A DNA stretch of 64,000 nucleotides from assembly GCA_017445385.1 (NCBI GenBank), contig JAFSUG010000030.1:62001-126000 (forward strand), in the 5' to 3' direction. Made by a program: the position numbers and the translations under genes. Within the stretch, counting starts at the first letter, position 1. Each line of letters starts with the position of its first letter. This document shows, one piece after another, positions 42,749-51,026 of this stretch. This stretch comes from Oscillospiraceae bacterium (GTDB lineage Bacteria; Bacillota; Clostridia; Oscillospirales; Oscillospiraceae). Below the pieces are notes generated by a model. It was not told where the DNA came from. It searched no databases and saw only the letters and a list, made by a program, of their open reading frames with translations.

Positions 42749-45300
42749 GCTTTACATACCCGGACTGCGCCGAGCCTGCGCTCCAGGAGATAAGTTTAAC
42801 CGTTCCGAGCGGCTCTTTTACGGTGCTTTGCGGCGCATCGGGCAGCGGCAAAACAACGCTGCTGCGCCTTTGCAAGCCGCCGGTTGCGCCGCATGGCGAA
42901 CGCTCGGGCGAGATCCTGCTTGATGGGCAGAGCGTTTTATCGCTGGATGCGAAAGCGCAAGCATCACGGATCGGGTTCGTTTCGCAATCGCCGGAAGAGC
43001 AGATTGTAACGGACAAGGTTTGGCACGAGCTTGCGTTCGGGCTGGAAAGCCTCGGCTATGATACGATGACGATTCGCCGCCGCACTGCGGAAATGGCATC
43101 GTTTTTCGGGATTGAGGATTGGTTTGACAGCGATACCGATGCGCTTTCCGGCGGACAGAAGCAGATTCTGAATTTGGCTTCCGTTATGGCGCTGCAGCCG
43201 GAGATTCTGATTTTGGATGAGCCGACCGCGCAGCTTGATCCGATTGCCGCAACGGAGTTTCTCTCCATGCTCTCGCGGCTGAACCGCGAGCTTGGCACGA
43301 CCGTTTTGCTCTCGGAGCATCGGCTGGAGGATGCGCTGCCGCTTGCGGATCAGGCGGCTGTATTGGACGGCGGACGGCTGCTTTGCTGCGGTGCGCCCGG
43401 CAGCATCGGCCTGACGATGCGCGATCATGGAATGTTTGCCGCAATGCCGGCTGCGATGCGCGTATGGTCGGCGGTTGTAGCCGAGCCGCCCTGCCCGGTT
43501 ACGGTGAGAGAGGGCAGAAAGTGGCTTGCGGATTTTGCGGCGCACAAGCCGCTGAAGGAACTTCCGCGCATGGCGGAAAAAGCGCATACGGGTGAACCTT
43601 GCGTTCTTATTCGGGAAGCCTGGTTCCGCTATGAAAAGGACACGCCCGACGTTTTGCGCGGCGTATCGCTTGCGGCGTATCCGGGTGAGGTGCTTGCGAT
43701 CGTCGGCGGCAACGGCGCAGGGAAGAGCACGCTGCTGAAGCTGCTCGACGGCGAGCGTAAGCCGTATCGCGGCGCGGCGGAAACGGAAGGGAAAACCGTA
43801 CTGATGCCGCAGCAGCCGCGCACGCTGTTTGCGCATAAAACGCTGCGCGAATCGCTTATGGAAACGGCGCAGGATATAGATGACGCTGTGCATCTTTGCA
43901 GGCTTGAGCGCCTGTTGGAGCGCCACCCCTATGATCTTTCCGGCGGCGAGATGCAGCGCGCCGCGCTGGCAAAGGTGCTATTGATGCAGCCCGATACGCT
44001 GCTGCTCGATGAGCCGACGAAGGGCGTTGACGCAGCGTTTAAGCCGGTTTTGGCGGAGATTCTGCGGTCGCTTGCAGCGCAGGGGAAAACGGTGATCCTC
44101 GTGAGCCACGACGTGGAGTTCTGCGCGCTATGCGCCGACCGCTGCGCGCTGCTGTTTGGCGGCAGTATCGCATCGGAGGGAACGCCGCGCGCGTTTTTCG
44201 CCGGAAACGGCTTTTATACGACCGCCGCAAGCCGCATGGCGCGCGAGCTGCTGCCCGATGCGGTGACGGCGGAGGATTTGATTTACGCCTGCGGCGGAGA
44301 GCTGCCGCAAGCGCAGGCGTATGCGCCGGAAGAGATTCCGCCTGCGCCGGTAAAAGAAACGGCGAAGCTGCCGCTTTGGAGAAAGCTCCTTGCGGCGATC
44401 TTCGGCGCGTCCGCGATCGGGATTCTGATCTGGTTTTTGCGGACAAGCAGCTTAAACGAGCTGCTGTCCGGCGATCTTTCGCGCACGCTGACAAGCGCGG
44501 AGCTTTTGCGCTACGGCGCGTTTTTTGCGTCGGTGCTGCTGTGCGCCGTGATGCTGCGGCAAAAGAGAAGCGGAAGCATTCACATCACGCGGCGAAAAAC
44601 GCCGCTGCGGACGGTGCTTGCCTGCATTTCGGTGCTGGTGCTTGTTCCGCTTACGATTTGGCTTGGCGAAGCGGTACTCGGCGGCAGGAAATACTATTTC
44701 ATTTCGCTTTTGGTGTTATTAGAGATTTTGCTTCCTTTTTTCATTTCGTTTGAGGGGCGCAAGCCGAAGGCGAGAGAGCTTGTTTTGATCGCTTCACTCT
44801 GCGCGCTCGGCGTTGCGTCGCGCGCTGCGTTTTTTATGCTGCCGCAGTTCAAGCCCGTCCTGGCGCTGACGATCCTTGCCGGCGTTGCGCTCGGCGCGGA
44901 AACCGGATTTTTGGTCGGCTCGGTGACGATGCTTACTTCCAATCTGCTCTTTTCGCAGGGACCGTGGACGCCTTGGCAGATGGCGGCGATGGGCATTGTC
45001 GGGTTCCTTGCAGGGCTGCTTTTCCGCCGCGGCGCATCGCGGCTGCTTCTCGCTGTTTTCGGGGCGATTGCGGCAATCGCGGTTTACGGACTGATTATGA
45101 ATACCGCTTCGGCGGTGATCTGGGCGCATACGGTAACGCCGGAAATTCTGCTGACGTACTACGTGACCGGCTTCCCGGTTGACTGCGTTCACGCAGCGGC
45201 AACGGCGCTGTTTTTGTGGCTGCTGGCAGACCCGATGCTTGAAAAATTAGAGCGGATCAAGAGAAAGTACGGACTTCAGACGGGAGGATTCAGCAAATGA
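42721..45300 (+). CDS. ECF transporter triple fusion: two ATPases and a substrate (S) component
   Basis: 859 residues. ATPase 1 (about 1-235): GASGSGKTT (from about 39), LSGGQKQ (about 142), LILDEPTAQLDP. ATPase 2 (about 300-510): GGNGAGKST (from about 330), LSGGEMQ (about 406), LLLDEPTKGVDAA. From about residue 550 to the end lie eight or so membrane helices; the last part (ELVLIASLCALGVASRAAFF, LAGVALGAETGFLVGSVTML, FSQGPWTPWQMAAMG) matches ECF S components of the vitamin type. Start GTG 42721 with GGGAGGTG seven bases upstream. Fused A-A occurs in bacteria, but S fused behind both is unusual. It energises uptake of the ligand held by the two surface proteins, plausibly a corrinoid. Confidence 0.85.
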   Translation: MALIEIRNLSFTYPDCAEPALQEISLTVPSGSFTVLCGASGSGKTTLLRLCKPPVAPHGERSGEILLDGQSVLSLDAKAQASRIGFVSQSPEEQIVTDKVWHELAFGLESLGYDTMTIRRRTAEMASFFGIEDWFDSDTDALSGGQKQILNLASVMALQPEILILDEPTAQLDPIAATEFLSMLSRLNRELGTTVLLSEHRLEDALPLADQAAVLDGGRLLCCGAPGSIGLTMRDHGMFAAMPAAMRVWSAVVAEPPCPVTVREGRKWLADFAAHKPLKELPRMAEKAHTGEPCVLIREAWFRYEKDTPDVLRGVSLAAYPGEVLAIVGGNGAGKSTLLKLLDGERKPYRGAAETEGKTVLMPQQPRTLFAHKTLRESLMETAQDIDDAVHLCRLERLLERHPYDLSGGEMQRAALAKVLLMQPDTLLLDEPTKGVDAAFKPVLAEILRSLAAQGKTVILVSHDVEFCALCADRCALLFGGSIASEGTPRAFFAGNGFYTTAASRMARELLPDAVTAEDLIYACGGELPQAQAYAPEEIPPAPVKETAKLPLWRKLLAAIFGASAIGILIWFLRTSSLNELLSGDLSRTLTSAELLRYGAFFASVLLCAVMLRQKRSGSIHITRRKTPLRTVLACISVLVLVPLTIWLGEAVLGGRKYYFISLLVLLEILLPFFISFEGRKPKARELVLIASLCALGVASRAAFFMLPQFKPVLALTILAGVALGAETGFLVGSVTMLTSNLLFSQGPWTPWQMAAMGIVGFLAGLLFRRGASRLLLAVFGAIAAIAVYGLIMNTASAVIWAHTVTPEILLTYYVTGFPVDCVHAAATALFLWLLADPMLEKLERIKRKYGLQTGGFSK

Positions 45301-45986
45301 GATTGTTGTTTCTTGCGGCGGTACTGCCTGCCGTTTTTTTGATGGTTCAGGTTTACAAGCTGGACCGAAAGGAAAAAGAGCCTGTTGATCTGCTGGTGGG
45401 ACTGGTGTTTCGGTCGGTGCTTTCGGTTGTGATTGCAATCGTTCTTGAGCGCGCAGGCGGAATCGTTCTGCCGATGCTGCTGCCGGAGGGGACGCTTGCT
45501 TACAACGCGGCATACTTTACGCTTGTGGTTGGGCTTGCGGAAGAGGGCGCGAAGTTTTACGTTCTCAAGCGGAGGACATGGGATACGCCGGAGTTTAACT
45601 GCCGTTTTGACGGCGTTGTTTACGCGGTGACGGTTTCGCTCGGCTTTGCGCTGTGGGAGAACATTTCCTACGTATTGCAGTTCGGCCTGCAGACGGCGCT
45701 GCTCCGCGCGGTGACTGCGATTCCCGGCCATGCCTGTTTCGGCGTGTTTATGGGCGTTTGGTACGGCGCGGCGAAGCACTGCGAGCGTGCCGGCGGCAGC
45801 AAGACGAAGGCGCTGCTGCGGCGGTCGGTGATCGTTCCGATGATCCTGCACGGCATCTACGATACAATCGCTTCGCTCACAGGTTCGCTTTCCATGATCC
45901 TTTTTATTGCGTATATTGCGGTGCTGTTCCTGCTCGGCTGGGCAACGGTACGGCGCGCAGCGCGGGAGGATCTGTATTTCGGCTGA
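45297..45986 (+). CDS. prsW: PrsW-family intramembrane protease
   Basis: 229 residues, about seven to eight membrane helices. Family motifs: GLAEEGAKFYVLK with the E-E-x-x-K, FDGVVYAVTVSLGFALWENI, PGHACFGVFMG, and HGIYD. Bacillus PrsW cuts the anti-sigma factor RsiW at site 1. No sigma or anti-sigma gene is beside it, so its target is unknown. Four-base overlap with the ECF fusion gene, hence last gene of that operon. Confidence 0.9.
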   Translation: MRLLFLAAVLPAVFLMVQVYKLDRKEKEPVDLLVGLVFRSVLSVVIAIVLERAGGIVLPMLLPEGTLAYNAAYFTLVVGLAEEGAKFYVLKRRTWDTPEFNCRFDGVVYAVTVSLGFALWENISYVLQFGLQTALLRAVTAIPGHACFGVFMGVWYGAAKHCERAGGSKTKALLRRSVIVPMILHGIYDTIASLTGSLSMILFIAYIAVLFLLGWATVRRAAREDLYFG

Positions 45987-46023
45987 TCGGCTGACATAGG
46001 ATAAATTACAGGGAGGTATTGTT

Positions 46024-47142
46024 ATGGCGAATAACGAAACAAAAACGCGCGAAAGCGTGATTGTTCGCACAAGTGTGATCGGTGTTGCGGCAAACGTATT
46101 GCTGGCAGGGTTCAAGGCGGCTGTCGGGCTGCTTTCAAACTCGATTGCGATCGTACTGGACGCGGTAAACAATTTGAGCGACGCGCTCTCTTCGATTATT
46201 ACGATCATCGGCACGCGCCTTGCCGGACGCAAGCCGGATAAAAAGCATCCGCTCGGCTACGGCAGGATCGAATACCTCAGCGCGATGATCGTTGCCGCGA
46301 TTGTTCTCTATGCCGGCATCACTGCGCTTGTGGAATCGGTAAAGAAAATCATTACGCCAGAAGCGGCGGATTATTCAACGCTGACGCTGATTGTGCTTGC
46401 GGCGGCAATCGTTGTGAAGCTCGTACTTGGGCGATACGTAAAATCCGTTGGCAAAAAGGTGGATTCCGGCGCGCTTGTGGCTTCCGGCTCGGATGCGACG
46501 TTCGACGCGGTGCTTTCGCTTTCTGTTCTGCTTTCGGCTGTGATCTATCTGCTTTGGCATATCAGCCTGGAGGCGTACGTTGGCGTTCTGATTTCGGCGT
46601 TTATCATCAAAGCCGGTATTGAGATGCTGCTGGAGCAGACGAACGAGCTGCTCGGTAAACGCGCTGACCGCGAGCTGCTTTCGGAAATCCGCGCGACGAT
46701 CTGCGAAGAAGACGTTGTAAGCGGCGCATACGATCTGATCCTGCACAGCTACGGCCCGGATCTGCTCGTCGGCTCTGTTCACGTTGAAATTCCCGATACG
46801 ATGAACGCCGAAGAGATCGATCTGATGGAGCATCGGATCGTTGACCGCGTTTTTGAAAAGCACGGCGTGATTCTGACGGGCATCAGCATCTACGCGGTCA
46901 ACACGCAGGATGATGCGGTAAAGGCGCTTCGCTCGGACGTTATGAAGCTTGTTTCTGCGCATGAGGGCGTTTTGCAGATGCACGGCTTCCGCGTGGATCA
47001 GGAGCGCAAGCTCCTCCATTTGGACGTGATTCTCGATTTTGCGCTGGAAGACCGCGAGGCGGTTTACGAGCAGATTCGCAAGGAGCTGCAGGAGGCTTAC
47101 CCCGACTACGACGTGACGATCACGATGGATATTGACGTATAA
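46024..47142 (+). CDS. Cation diffusion facilitator (CDF) efflux transporter
   Basis: 372 residues. Six membrane helices; metal site pair in helix 2 (LLSNSIAIVLDAVNNLSD, Asn-x-x-x-Asp pattern rather than His-Asp) and helix 5 (VASGSDATFDAVLS). NNLSD and SDATFD suggest a Mn/Fe-type CDF rather than a Zn one. C-terminal cytoplasmic domain about 215-300 (VHVEIPDTMNAEEIDLMEHRI), followed by an extra ferredoxin-like repeat to 372 (MHGFRVDQERKLLHLDVILD), longer than standard CDFs. GGGAGG precedes ATG 46024. Exports divalent metal in exchange for protons. Confidence 0.9.
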   Translation: MANNETKTRESVIVRTSVIGVAANVLLAGFKAAVGLLSNSIAIVLDAVNNLSDALSSIITIIGTRLAGRKPDKKHPLGYGRIEYLSAMIVAAIVLYAGITALVESVKKIITPEAADYSTLTLIVLAAAIVVKLVLGRYVKSVGKKVDSGALVASGSDATFDAVLSLSVLLSAVIYLLWHISLEAYVGVLISAFIIKAGIEMLLEQTNELLGKRADRELLSEIRATICEEDVVSGAYDLILHSYGPDLLVGSVHVEIPDTMNAEEIDLMEHRIVDRVFEKHGVILTGISIYAVNTQDDAVKALRSDVMKLVSAHEGVLQMHGFRVDQERKLLHLDVILDFALEDREAVYEQIRKELQEAYPDYDVTITMDIDV

Positions 47143-47146
47143 GAAG

Positions 47147-47186
47147 AAACCGGAACTGTAAGGACGTTACAGTTCCGGTTTTTTCA
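47147..47186. terminator. Bidirectional terminator
   Basis: AAACCGGAACTGTA-aggacgt-TACAGTTCCGGTTTTTT between convergent genes. It includes the 3' codons of the minus-strand kinase gene. Confidence 0.92.
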
Positions 47187-47913
47187 TGCCGTTATAGGCG
47201 ACGTCCGCCGCGTCTAACTCCATGTTGCACCATAGGGCATAGAGGGCGGTTTTGGATAAGACGGCGTCTTCCATTACGAGAACGTTTGCCATTGTTTCTT
47301 TTTTGCGGCTTCGGTACGCTGCGCCGAGCAGCGTTTGGAACATCTCCGGCGCGGAGATCGGCACGATGCGGTTTTCCGCGCCGCGCTCCAGACGGATCAG
47401 CGCTTTGAGCGGCAGGCAGACGTTGCTGCTCAGCCGATGCTTGCCGTTCCACGGTGTTCCGCAGGCGAAAACGCCGTCTTCACGGATAAGGAGAAACGGC
47501 TTATCATCGTTGACCATCACGGCGCGGCTGCCGAATTTTTCGCGCCAAAGGCGCGTATGCGTGCTTTTGCCGGTGCCGCTTTTGGCGGTGAAGAGATACG
47601 TTTCGCCGTCTACGGCGATTGCCGAGCCATGCACAAGCAGCGCGTTTCGCCGCGCCATCTCTTCCGCAAGCAGCGCGTGAAGCGCGTTGTTTTCTAAAAA
47701 CGCATCGGTCAGCGCAGGGATCGGTTCGCCGGTTTCCGCGCTTTCCGCTTCGAACTGCGCGCGGATTGCATCGAGGTCCGCCTGCTCAGGGCGGAGCGTA
47801 AATGCCGGCGGCTTTTCCGAGAGATAGTCGCGGAAGAACGCGCGATGGTCAAAGCGGCTTTCGATTGAAAACACATTTCCGGCGATCTCGGCAGTGTACT
47901 GATGACGGTTCAT
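47167..47913 (-). CDS. HPr-kinase-like P-loop protein
   Basis: 248 residues. P-loop TAKSGTGKSTHTRLW (Walker A near residues 110-120), VMVNDDKPFL (Walker B-like Asp pair), GTPWNGKHRLS, and a C-terminal helical part. This is the HprK/PckA-type kinase fold seen in stand-alone proteins whose substrates are mostly unknown; some are partnered with RiPP or peptide genes. The start is ATG 47913 with GGAGG; a longer frame to 48036 runs back into the LRR gene. Its ribosome site overlaps the LRR stop, so the two are coupled. Target unknown. Confidence 0.7.
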   Translation of the reverse strand: MNRHQYTAEIAGNVFSIESRFDHRAFFRDYLSEKPPAFTLRPEQADLDAIRAQFEAESAETGEPIPALTDAFLENNALHALLAEEMARRNALLVHGSAIAVDGETYLFTAKSGTGKSTHTRLWREKFGSRAVMVNDDKPFLLIREDGVFACGTPWNGKHRLSSNVCLPLKALIRLERGAENRIVPISAPEMFQTLLGAAYRSRKKETMANVLVMEDAVLSKTALYALWCNMELDAADVAYNGMKKPEL

Positions 47914-47923
47914 GCTGCCTCCG

Positions 47924-49579
47924 TTAAGCGTTGGGGTTATAGTTGACGATGATGCTGTGGTTTTGCAGGGCGGTAACGCCGGCGGAAATGGGGCTGCCCC
48001 ACGCATCAACCTGGACGAGGTTTGCGCAGTTTTCAAGCGGAGATAGATCGGATACCTGGTTGTAATCCAAATGCACGTAATTGAGGTAAGGAAGCCCCGA
48101 AAGCCCCTTGACGCTTGCTACTTTATTATAATTCAGATTGATCGTTTGCAGATGCGAGGAGGACGGGAACTGCGGAATCGCGGAGATCTCATTATAGCTG
48201 CCGTCAAATACGCTCAGCGCGGGAAGCTCGGTCAAAACGGCAATCTCTGTGATCTTATTTGCCGAAGCGTTGACCGTTTTCAGGCTCTCGCAGCCCTTCA
48301 GCGCAGAGAGGCTCGTAAGCTCGTTATCTGCGGCGTTCAGCGTTTCAAGCGATTTCATGCCGGAGAGCGCCGCAAGCGAGGCAACGCTGCAGCCGGATAC
48401 GTCCAGCTCCTTCAGAGCCGTGCAGCCGGAGAGGGGAGCGATGTCCGTGATCGGGTCGTTATGGAGCTTCAGCGTTGCGAGCGCTTTCATATTCGAGAGC
48501 GCGGCAAGGCTGCTGACGTTGTTGTTGGAAAGATCGAGCGCCGTGAGCTTGGTGAGCGTTTTCAGCGGCTCGATGCTGCCGATGGCGCAGCCGGAAAGGT
48601 AGAGCTCCTTCAGCTCGGTGAGCTTGCCGATTGCCGAAACGGTATCGGCGGAGAGAATGCAGCCGGAAAGCTGCAGCGTTTCCATTTGCGTCAGTGCGCC
48701 GATGGAGGAGAAATCGGAGGCGGTTGCGTTTTCAACCGTGAGATGCTTCAGACCTGTAAAGGCGGAAAGCTGCGATGCATCGGCGATCGCCGAGAGGGAA
48801 AGCGCCTCCATTTCCCAAAGCTCGCTTGTGAGAATTGTATCTTCCGGGTTTTTATTGAGCGCCGTGCGCACCGCGGAATCGAGCGAGGCATCCGTAAGCG
48901 TGATCGGCTCAACAACGCCTGCGATCGTATAGCCGGCGTAGCAGACCGGGCTGACAAGCCCGAGATCGTTTACGGTTAAGGCACAGACGGTCGTTTCGCC
49001 GAGCGGAAGCTCGATCGGTTCGGAATAGAGATCGCCTTCGTTCGAGGGGTATGCGCCGGTGGTGGTTAAATAAACCGTACCGTCTTTTGCTTTCGCGGTA
49101 ACGGTGATGTACGTTGCGTAAAAGCCGCTTTCAGGCGAGAGCGTGGGCGCTTGCGGCCGCTGCGCATCGAGCGCGGCGCGGACGGTTTCATCCGCGATGC
49201 GCGAGAGCATACGGTCGGCATCGAGGAATTTGCCCTGCTGCACGTAAGTTTTCGAAAGCGCAAGATAGAGATCGGGAAGGTCCGGCGTTTTTGTGATGGC
49301 GTTTACAAGCGTATATTCCGCTTTGGTGAAGTTGCCGGCGCCAACGTAAGCCTCCGCAAGCGAAACTGCAACCGAAGGCTCGGTTTGCGGAAGCTGCAGC
49401 GCGCTGGAATAGTAGCGCACGGCGGCTTTATAGTTGCCGGCGGCAAGTGCGCTGTCGCCGTGCTTTACGTAAAAATCAGACGTGACGTGCGTTTGGAATA
49501 TGAGAATATAGGCGCCTGCGGCAAACAGCACAACTGCCGCGATTGCCAGAATGAGAATCAGTTTTACGCTCTTTTTCAT
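47924..49579 (-). CDS. Exported TPR and leucine-rich-repeat protein
   Basis: 551 residues. Uncleaved or signal-type membrane helix (about 5-27), TPR-like helical repeats (about 35-130, HGDSALAAGNYKAAVRYYSSAL), a short beta domain (about 150-225, PESGFYATYITVTAKAKDG, a chitobiase/Fn3-like pattern of surface proteins), then about eleven 21-residue internalin-type LRRs (about 260-545), such as LTKLTALDLSNNNVSSLAAL and LPYLNYVHLDYNQVSDLSPL. It probably binds an extracellular or envelope partner. AGGAGAG precedes ATG 49579. First gene of a two-gene operon with the HprK-like protein. Confidence 0.82.
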   Translation of the reverse strand: MKKSVKLILILAIAAVVLFAAGAYILIFQTHVTSDFYVKHGDSALAAGNYKAAVRYYSSALQLPQTEPSVAVSLAEAYVGAGNFTKAEYTLVNAITKTPDLPDLYLALSKTYVQQGKFLDADRMLSRIADETVRAALDAQRPQAPTLSPESGFYATYITVTAKAKDGTVYLTTTGAYPSNEGDLYSEPIELPLGETTVCALTVNDLGLVSPVCYAGYTIAGVVEPITLTDASLDSAVRTALNKNPEDTILTSELWEMEALSLSAIADASQLSAFTGLKHLTVENATASDFSSIGALTQMETLQLSGCILSADTVSAIGKLTELKELYLSGCAIGSIEPLKTLTKLTALDLSNNNVSSLAALSNMKALATLKLHNDPITDIAPLSGCTALKELDVSGCSVASLAALSGMKSLETLNAADNELTSLSALKGCESLKTVNASANKITEIAVLTELPALSVFDGSYNEISAIPQFPSSSHLQTINLNYNKVASVKGLSGLPYLNYVHLDYNQVSDLSPLENCANLVQVDAWGSPISAGVTALQNHSIIVNYNPNA

Positions 49580-49609
49580 GGTGCTCTCCTGTCGAAATAG
49601 GGTGTAATT

Positions 49610-49638
49610 ATTATACGACGGCGGAAAAAGCGTGTCAA
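49610..49638 (-). promoter_or_regulatory. Promoter of the LRR-kinase operon
   Basis: Minus strand TTGACA (49633-49638), 17 bases, TATAAT (49610-49615). Perfect sigma-A match. Confidence 0.85.
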
Positions 49639-49658
49639 GTAACGGCGAAGGACGGCGC

Positions 49659-49688
49659 GTATATTGCGGACATGCCCCTGCGTATACT
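49659..49688 (+). promoter_or_regulatory. Possible sigma-E-type sporulation promoter of spoIID
   Basis: GTATATT (49659-49665), 15 bases, CGTATACT (49681-49688). It resembles the Bacillus sigma-E pattern (GTMATATT/CATAYAMT), fitting known sigma-E control of spoIID; no good sigma-A -35 box is present. Confidence 0.4.
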
Positions 49689-49706
49689 GAAACGGAGGCG
49701 GTCCGA

Positions 49707-50666
49707 ATGAAACTGATTGCGGCTTTTTGCGCGGCGGTGATCGCGCTTGGCGGCACGGCGATTCTATCCGCGCCGGAGGCAATGCCGAAAACGGAAAATT
49801 ACATTTTGATTATTGAGCAGCCGCAGAGCGCGCCGCAGGACGCAGAGGAGATGATCCGCGTGAAAACGGACTCGGCTGTTTTGGAAATGCCGGAAGAGGA
49901 GTATCTTACCTGCGTCGTACTATCGGAGTGCTTGCCGTCGTTTGCGATTGAAACGATGAAGGCGCAGGCGGTTGCCGCGCGGACGTTTTCCGCGAAGACG
50001 GCGCAGAGCGGCAAGCATGAGGATGCGGACGTTTGCGCGGACTTTGCCTGCTGCCAGGCGTATCGGAGCAAGGCGGAGCTTTCGGAGCGGTTCGGGAGCG
50101 ATTTTGAGGCGTATTGGGAAAAGGCGCTCTCCGCCGTGCGCGCGACAAAAGGGGAGAAGCTCTATTATAACGGCGCGCTAATTGACGCCGTATATTATTC
50201 CTGCTCCGGCGGCAGGAGTGAAGCTGCGGTAGCCGTTTGGGGCAGCGACGTGCCGTATCTGCAATCGGTGGAAAGTCCGGGGGAAGAAGATTGCAGTAAG
50301 TTTGAAAGCGTAATATCCATGCCGATTGCTGCGTTCCGCGAGAAGCTTTCGCAGAGCGGAAAGACCGTAAAGTTTTCGCTGTTTCCGCAGGATTGGATCG
50401 GCAATACAGTGCGAAGCGAGGGCGGCGGCATCCAAACGATCACGCTTGCGGGCGCGGAGTTTACAGGCACTGAAGTGCGAAAGCTCTTTGCGCTGCCATC
50501 TACCAACGCGCGCATTTCGGTGCAAGGCGGCGAGATTGTATTCGACACGCTCGGCTACGGACACCGCGTTGGCATGAGCCAATACGGCGCGGAGGCAATG
50601 GCAAACGCCGGCAGCAATTACCGCGAGATTTTGCAGCATTACTACTCCGGCGTGGAAATCCGATAA
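49707..50666 (+). CDS. spoIID: Stage II sporulation protein D (lytic transglycosylase)
   Basis: 319 residues. Membrane/signal helix (about 2-20); SpoIID domain with VVLSECLPSFAIETMKAQAV, where the Glu matches the catalytic Glu of Bacillus SpoIID, then VAARTF, the substrate segment VYYSCSGGRS, and C-terminal GYGHRVGMSQYGAEAMA diagnostic of SpoIID/LytB. In sporulation it cuts glycan strands during engulfment, with SpoIIP and SpoIIM. ATG 49707 has GGAGGCGG. The neighbourhood (secG, prfB) differs from the usual spoIIIC/spoIID locus, so a non-sporulation LytB role is possible. Confidence 0.85.
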   Translation: MKLIAAFCAAVIALGGTAILSAPEAMPKTENYILIIEQPQSAPQDAEEMIRVKTDSAVLEMPEEEYLTCVVLSECLPSFAIETMKAQAVAARTFSAKTAQSGKHEDADVCADFACCQAYRSKAELSERFGSDFEAYWEKALSAVRATKGEKLYYNGALIDAVYYSCSGGRSEAAVAVWGSDVPYLQSVESPGEEDCSKFESVISMPIAAFREKLSQSGKTVKFSLFPQDWIGNTVRSEGGGIQTITLAGAEFTGTEVRKLFALPSTNARISVQGGEIVFDTLGYGHRVGMSQYGAEAMANAGSNYREILQHYYSGVEIR

Positions 50667-50705
50667 AAAAACGGCATCGCCTTGGCGATGCCGTTTGCGT
50701 TTTTA
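50665..50705. terminator. Bidirectional terminator
   Basis: AAACGGCATCGCC-tt-GGCGATGCCGTTT flanked by A-run and GCGTTTTT, between convergent spoIID and secG. Confidence 0.9.
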
Positions 50706-50708
50706 TGA

Positions 50709-50951
50709 TTAGACAACAAGCAGGTTGACAACGAGCGTCAGAAGAATGAAGACTGCCGCAACCCATTTCGTTGCGCGGCTGAGCTTTGCATCGAGCGATG
50801 CGCTCTTATTCTTCGAAAGGTAGCTCTCCTGCGAGCCGCTGATGGCGCTGCCGAGACCGGCGCTCTTGCCGGACTGAACGGTGACGATTGCCACGAGCAC
50901 TACTGCGCAGACGACCTGGATGATCGTTAAAATCAGACGTAAAGTTTCCAT
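50709..50951 (-). CDS. secG: Preprotein translocase subunit SecG
   Basis: 80 residues: two membrane helices (about 3-25 and 58-80) joined by a polar loop containing the family's SGKSAGLGSAISG. It supports SecA-driven export as part of SecYEG. GGAGGAAT before ATG 50951. Confidence 0.95.
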   Translation of the reverse strand: METLRLILTIIQVVCAVVLVAIVTVQSGKSAGLGSAISGSQESYLSKNKSASLDAKLSRATKWVAAVFILLTLVVNLLVV

Positions 50952-50994
50952 TTCTATTCCTCCAGCGGTTGGTTATTTCTAAATAAGCATTGGG

Positions 50995-51023
50995 ATTATA
51001 ACATATTGCGAAGGGAAAAGCAA
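50995..51023 (-). promoter_or_regulatory. secG promoter
   Basis: Minus strand TTGCTT (51018-51023), 17 bases, TATAAT (50995-51000). Confidence 0.7.
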
Positions 51024-51026
51024 GCG

